This document shows positions 14,129 to 15,070 of a stretch of DNA of 15,070 nt, piece after piece. The notes beneath the pieces are model-generated. The model did not search any database and was not told the origin of the DNA. It saw nothing but the letters and a program-made list of their open reading frames with translations. Source of the DNA: Clostridia bacterium (GTDB lineage Bacteria > Bacillota_A > Clostridia > Christensenellales > UBA1242); assembly GCA_017403205.1 (NCBI GenBank), contig JAFQOM010000126.1, forward strand, positions 1-15,070. Direction: 5' to 3'. Made by a program: the position numbers and the translations under genes. Numbering within the stretch: the first letter of the stretch is position 1; each line of letters starts with the position of its first letter.

Positions 14129-14905
14129 ATGTATAAGTTTTTAAAAAGATTTTTTGATATAGTAGTGTCTTTTACGGCAATTGTTTGTTTTTCTTGGTTA
14201 CTTCTTTTGTTGACATTATTCGTTGCAATATTTTTGGGCAGGCCAGTTGTATTTAAACAACCACGTCCTGGCAAAAATGGTAAAATTTTTATGCTTTACA
14301 AGTTTAGAAGTATGACAAATAAAAAAGACGAAAACGGCAATCTTTTACCAGATGCACAAAGAATAACTAAATTTGGAAAGTTTTTGAGGGTTTCTAGCCT
14401 AGATGAACTTCCACAATTATTTAACATTTTAAAGGGTGATATGAGTTTGATTGGCCCAAGACCTAGAATGATTGAAGAATGTGTGTTTTTAAATAAAGAT
14501 CAACTTACAAGATTTGAGGTTAGACCTGGCATAACCGGACTTGCCCAAATAAATGGTAGAAACAACATAACTTTTGACACAGTTGTAGAGTTTGATAAAG
14601 AATATGTTAAAAATCTTAGTTTTGGTCAGGATGTAAAAATATTTTTTAAAACATTTGGATATGTTTTAAGTAAAAAAGATGTAAATAAAACAGGGACTGT
14701 TTCCAACGAATTTTACGGGGATTATTTATTAAGAACTAAACAAATTTCTCAAGAAGTTTATGATGAAAAACTTGTAATTGCAAAAAGCATGGTTAAAGCT
14801 GTATTAGATAAAAAACAATTCAAGAGCATCAAAAAAGCACATAAAGAAATAAATGTATTAACAAGTCAAGAAGATTTTGATTTGGAACGCAAGATTGTAG
14901 ATTAA
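14129..14905 (+). CDS. Polyprenyl-phosphate sugar-1-phosphate transferase (Bac_transf family)
   Basis: Membrane-bound monotopic phosphoglycosyltransferase. It starts polysaccharide or glycan assembly by moving a sugar-1-phosphate from a nucleotide sugar onto undecaprenyl phosphate. It is 258 residues, against about 200 for the minimal PglC/EpsL-type enzyme. Motifs: KRFFDIVVS (7-14 region); a membrane segment (about 12-36); QPRPGKNGKIFMLYKFRSM (44-62); SLDELPQLFNILKGDMSLIGPRPR (90-113), with the catalytic Asp-Glu pair at 92-93; and RPGITGLAQINGRN (132-145). About 70 further residues (189-258), mostly charged and helical, extend past the family core and are unexplained. It has its own promoter and terminator, and no other polysaccharide-cluster glycosyltransferases are beside it in the window. 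The sugar is not predictable; the tandem nucleotidyltransferases upstream could make a donor, but that link is inference. Confidence 0.92.
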   Translation: MYKFLKRFFDIVVSFTAIVCFSWLLLLLTLFVAIFLGRPVVFKQPRPGKNGKIFMLYKFRSMTNKKDENGNLLPDAQRITKFGKFLRVSSLDELPQLFNILKGDMSLIGPRPRMIEECVFLNKDQLTRFEVRPGITGLAQINGRNNITFDTVVEFDKEYVKNLSFGQDVKIFFKTFGYVLSKKDVNKTGTVSNEFYGDYLLRTKQISQEVYDEKLVIAKSMVKAVLDKKQFKSIKKAHKEINVLTSQEDFDLERKIVD

Positions 14906-14938
14906 AAAAGTAGTTAATTTAACTGCTTTTTTTGTTTT
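14904..14938 (+). terminator. Rho-independent terminator after the sugar transferase gene
   Basis: AAAAAAGTAGTTA (14904-14916) pairs with TAACTGCTTTTTT (14920-14932), with one T-G wobble and a 3-base loop. A run of seven T and then GTTTT follows. It overlaps the TAA stop. Confidence 0.82.
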
Positions 14939-14983
14939 ATTTTATTTTTTAGAATAATATAAATGTGATATAAATATAACGGA

Positions 14984-15011
14984 TTAAAAATTTAATTTTA
15001 TTAATTTTTAA
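14984..15011. other. AT-only inverted repeat ahead of the mntP-like start
   Basis: TTAAAAATT (14984-14992) and AATTTTTAA (15003-15011) flank a 10-base loop and end next to the AGG of the ribosome-binding site. The stem has no G or C, so it would be weak. It is not a match to the yybP-ykoY manganese riboswitch. Confidence 0.25.
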
Positions 15012-15020
15012 GGTTTTTTT

Positions 15021-15070
15021 ATGAGTTTTTTAGAAGTTTTTATTTTAGCAATAGGTCTTAGTATGGATGC
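15021..15070 (+). CDS. mntP: Manganese efflux pump MntP, N-terminal fragment
   Basis: Only 16 complete codons plus two bases are in the window: MSFLEVFILAIGLSMD. This closely fits the first transmembrane helix of MntP (YebN), whose N-terminus is typically M-S-x-L-E-x-x-x-L-A-I-G-L-S-M-D-A with the conserved Asp near residue 16. MntP exports Mn(II) across the inner membrane. AAGG (15010-15013) lies seven bases before the ATG. The gene runs off the right edge, so length and integrity cannot be judged. The short visible leader shows no manganese riboswitch. Confidence 0.72.
   Translation, partial: MSFLEVFILAIGLSMD

Noticed and set aside
14939..15020. Manganese (yybP-ykoY) riboswitch ahead of mntP
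   Set aside because: The 80-base leader is almost all A/T and lacks the GC-rich conserved helices of that riboswitch.
1..15070. Mobile element, prophage, defence system or CRISPR array
   Set aside because: No transposase, integrase, phage, nuclease-defence or Cas gene, no regularly spaced repeats and no terminal inverted repeats were seen; gene content is housekeeping and envelope.
1..15070. TGA recoded as an amino acid
   Set aside because: All genes are full length under the standard bacterial code and Trp is encoded by TGG; no gene needs TGA read-through.

Overview
This is a very AT-rich stretch that reads as a chromosomal segment of a Gram-positive-type bacterium, probably a low-GC Bacillota. 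The evidence is strong Shine-Dalgarno (SD) sequences ahead of most genes, compact hairpin-plus-T terminators, Lys-rich signal peptides with AXA cleavage sites, a UgtP-like membrane glycolipid glucosyltransferase, and YqeY and ABC-F proteins typical of that phylum. A branched-chain aminotransferase argues against a reduced mollicute. All 13 genes whose 3' end is visible stop with TAA. The species cannot be named from this window. I see no tRNA, rRNA, CRISPR array, transposase, integrase or phage gene, and no intergenic gap longer than 300 bases.

Layout. At the left edge is the 3' part of ilvE (+), ended by a perfect bidirectional terminator. A three-gene minus-strand operon follows, transcribed from about 3880 down to 1064. 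It encodes a small membrane protein with a DUF5011/Ig-like outer domain, an exported ComEC-type metallo-beta-lactamase (MBL) domain, and a GT28 diacylglycerol glucosyltransferase. Divergent from it is a maf-type nucleotide pyrophosphatase (+), then a 619-residue leucine-rich-repeat (LRR) surface protein with a C-terminal membrane anchor and a long cytosolic tail, then a short-chain dehydrogenase (+). Next come two separate minus-strand units: a YbiT-like ABC-F ATPase and yqeY.

From 10035 a plus-strand operon encodes an exported protein of unknown function, two tandem paralogous sugar-nucleotide-type nucleotidyltransferases, and a PF06695 (small multidrug export family) membrane protein that starts with TTG. 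A polyprenyl-phosphate sugar-phosphate transferase under its own promoter follows. The first 50 bases of what looks like mntP (manganese efflux) run off the right edge.

Several genes concern the envelope: the glycolipid glucosyltransferase, the initiating glycosyl-phosphate transferase, the nucleotidyltransferases that could supply activated precursors, the LRR surface protein, and the exported MBL and unknown proteins. The rest are housekeeping genes. No obviously new multi-gene system is visible. The points most worth a second look are the ABC-F protein with one whole composite ATP site degenerated, the tandem nucleotidyltransferase operon with its exported partner, the LRR receptor-like protein, and palindromes placed on or near promoters.
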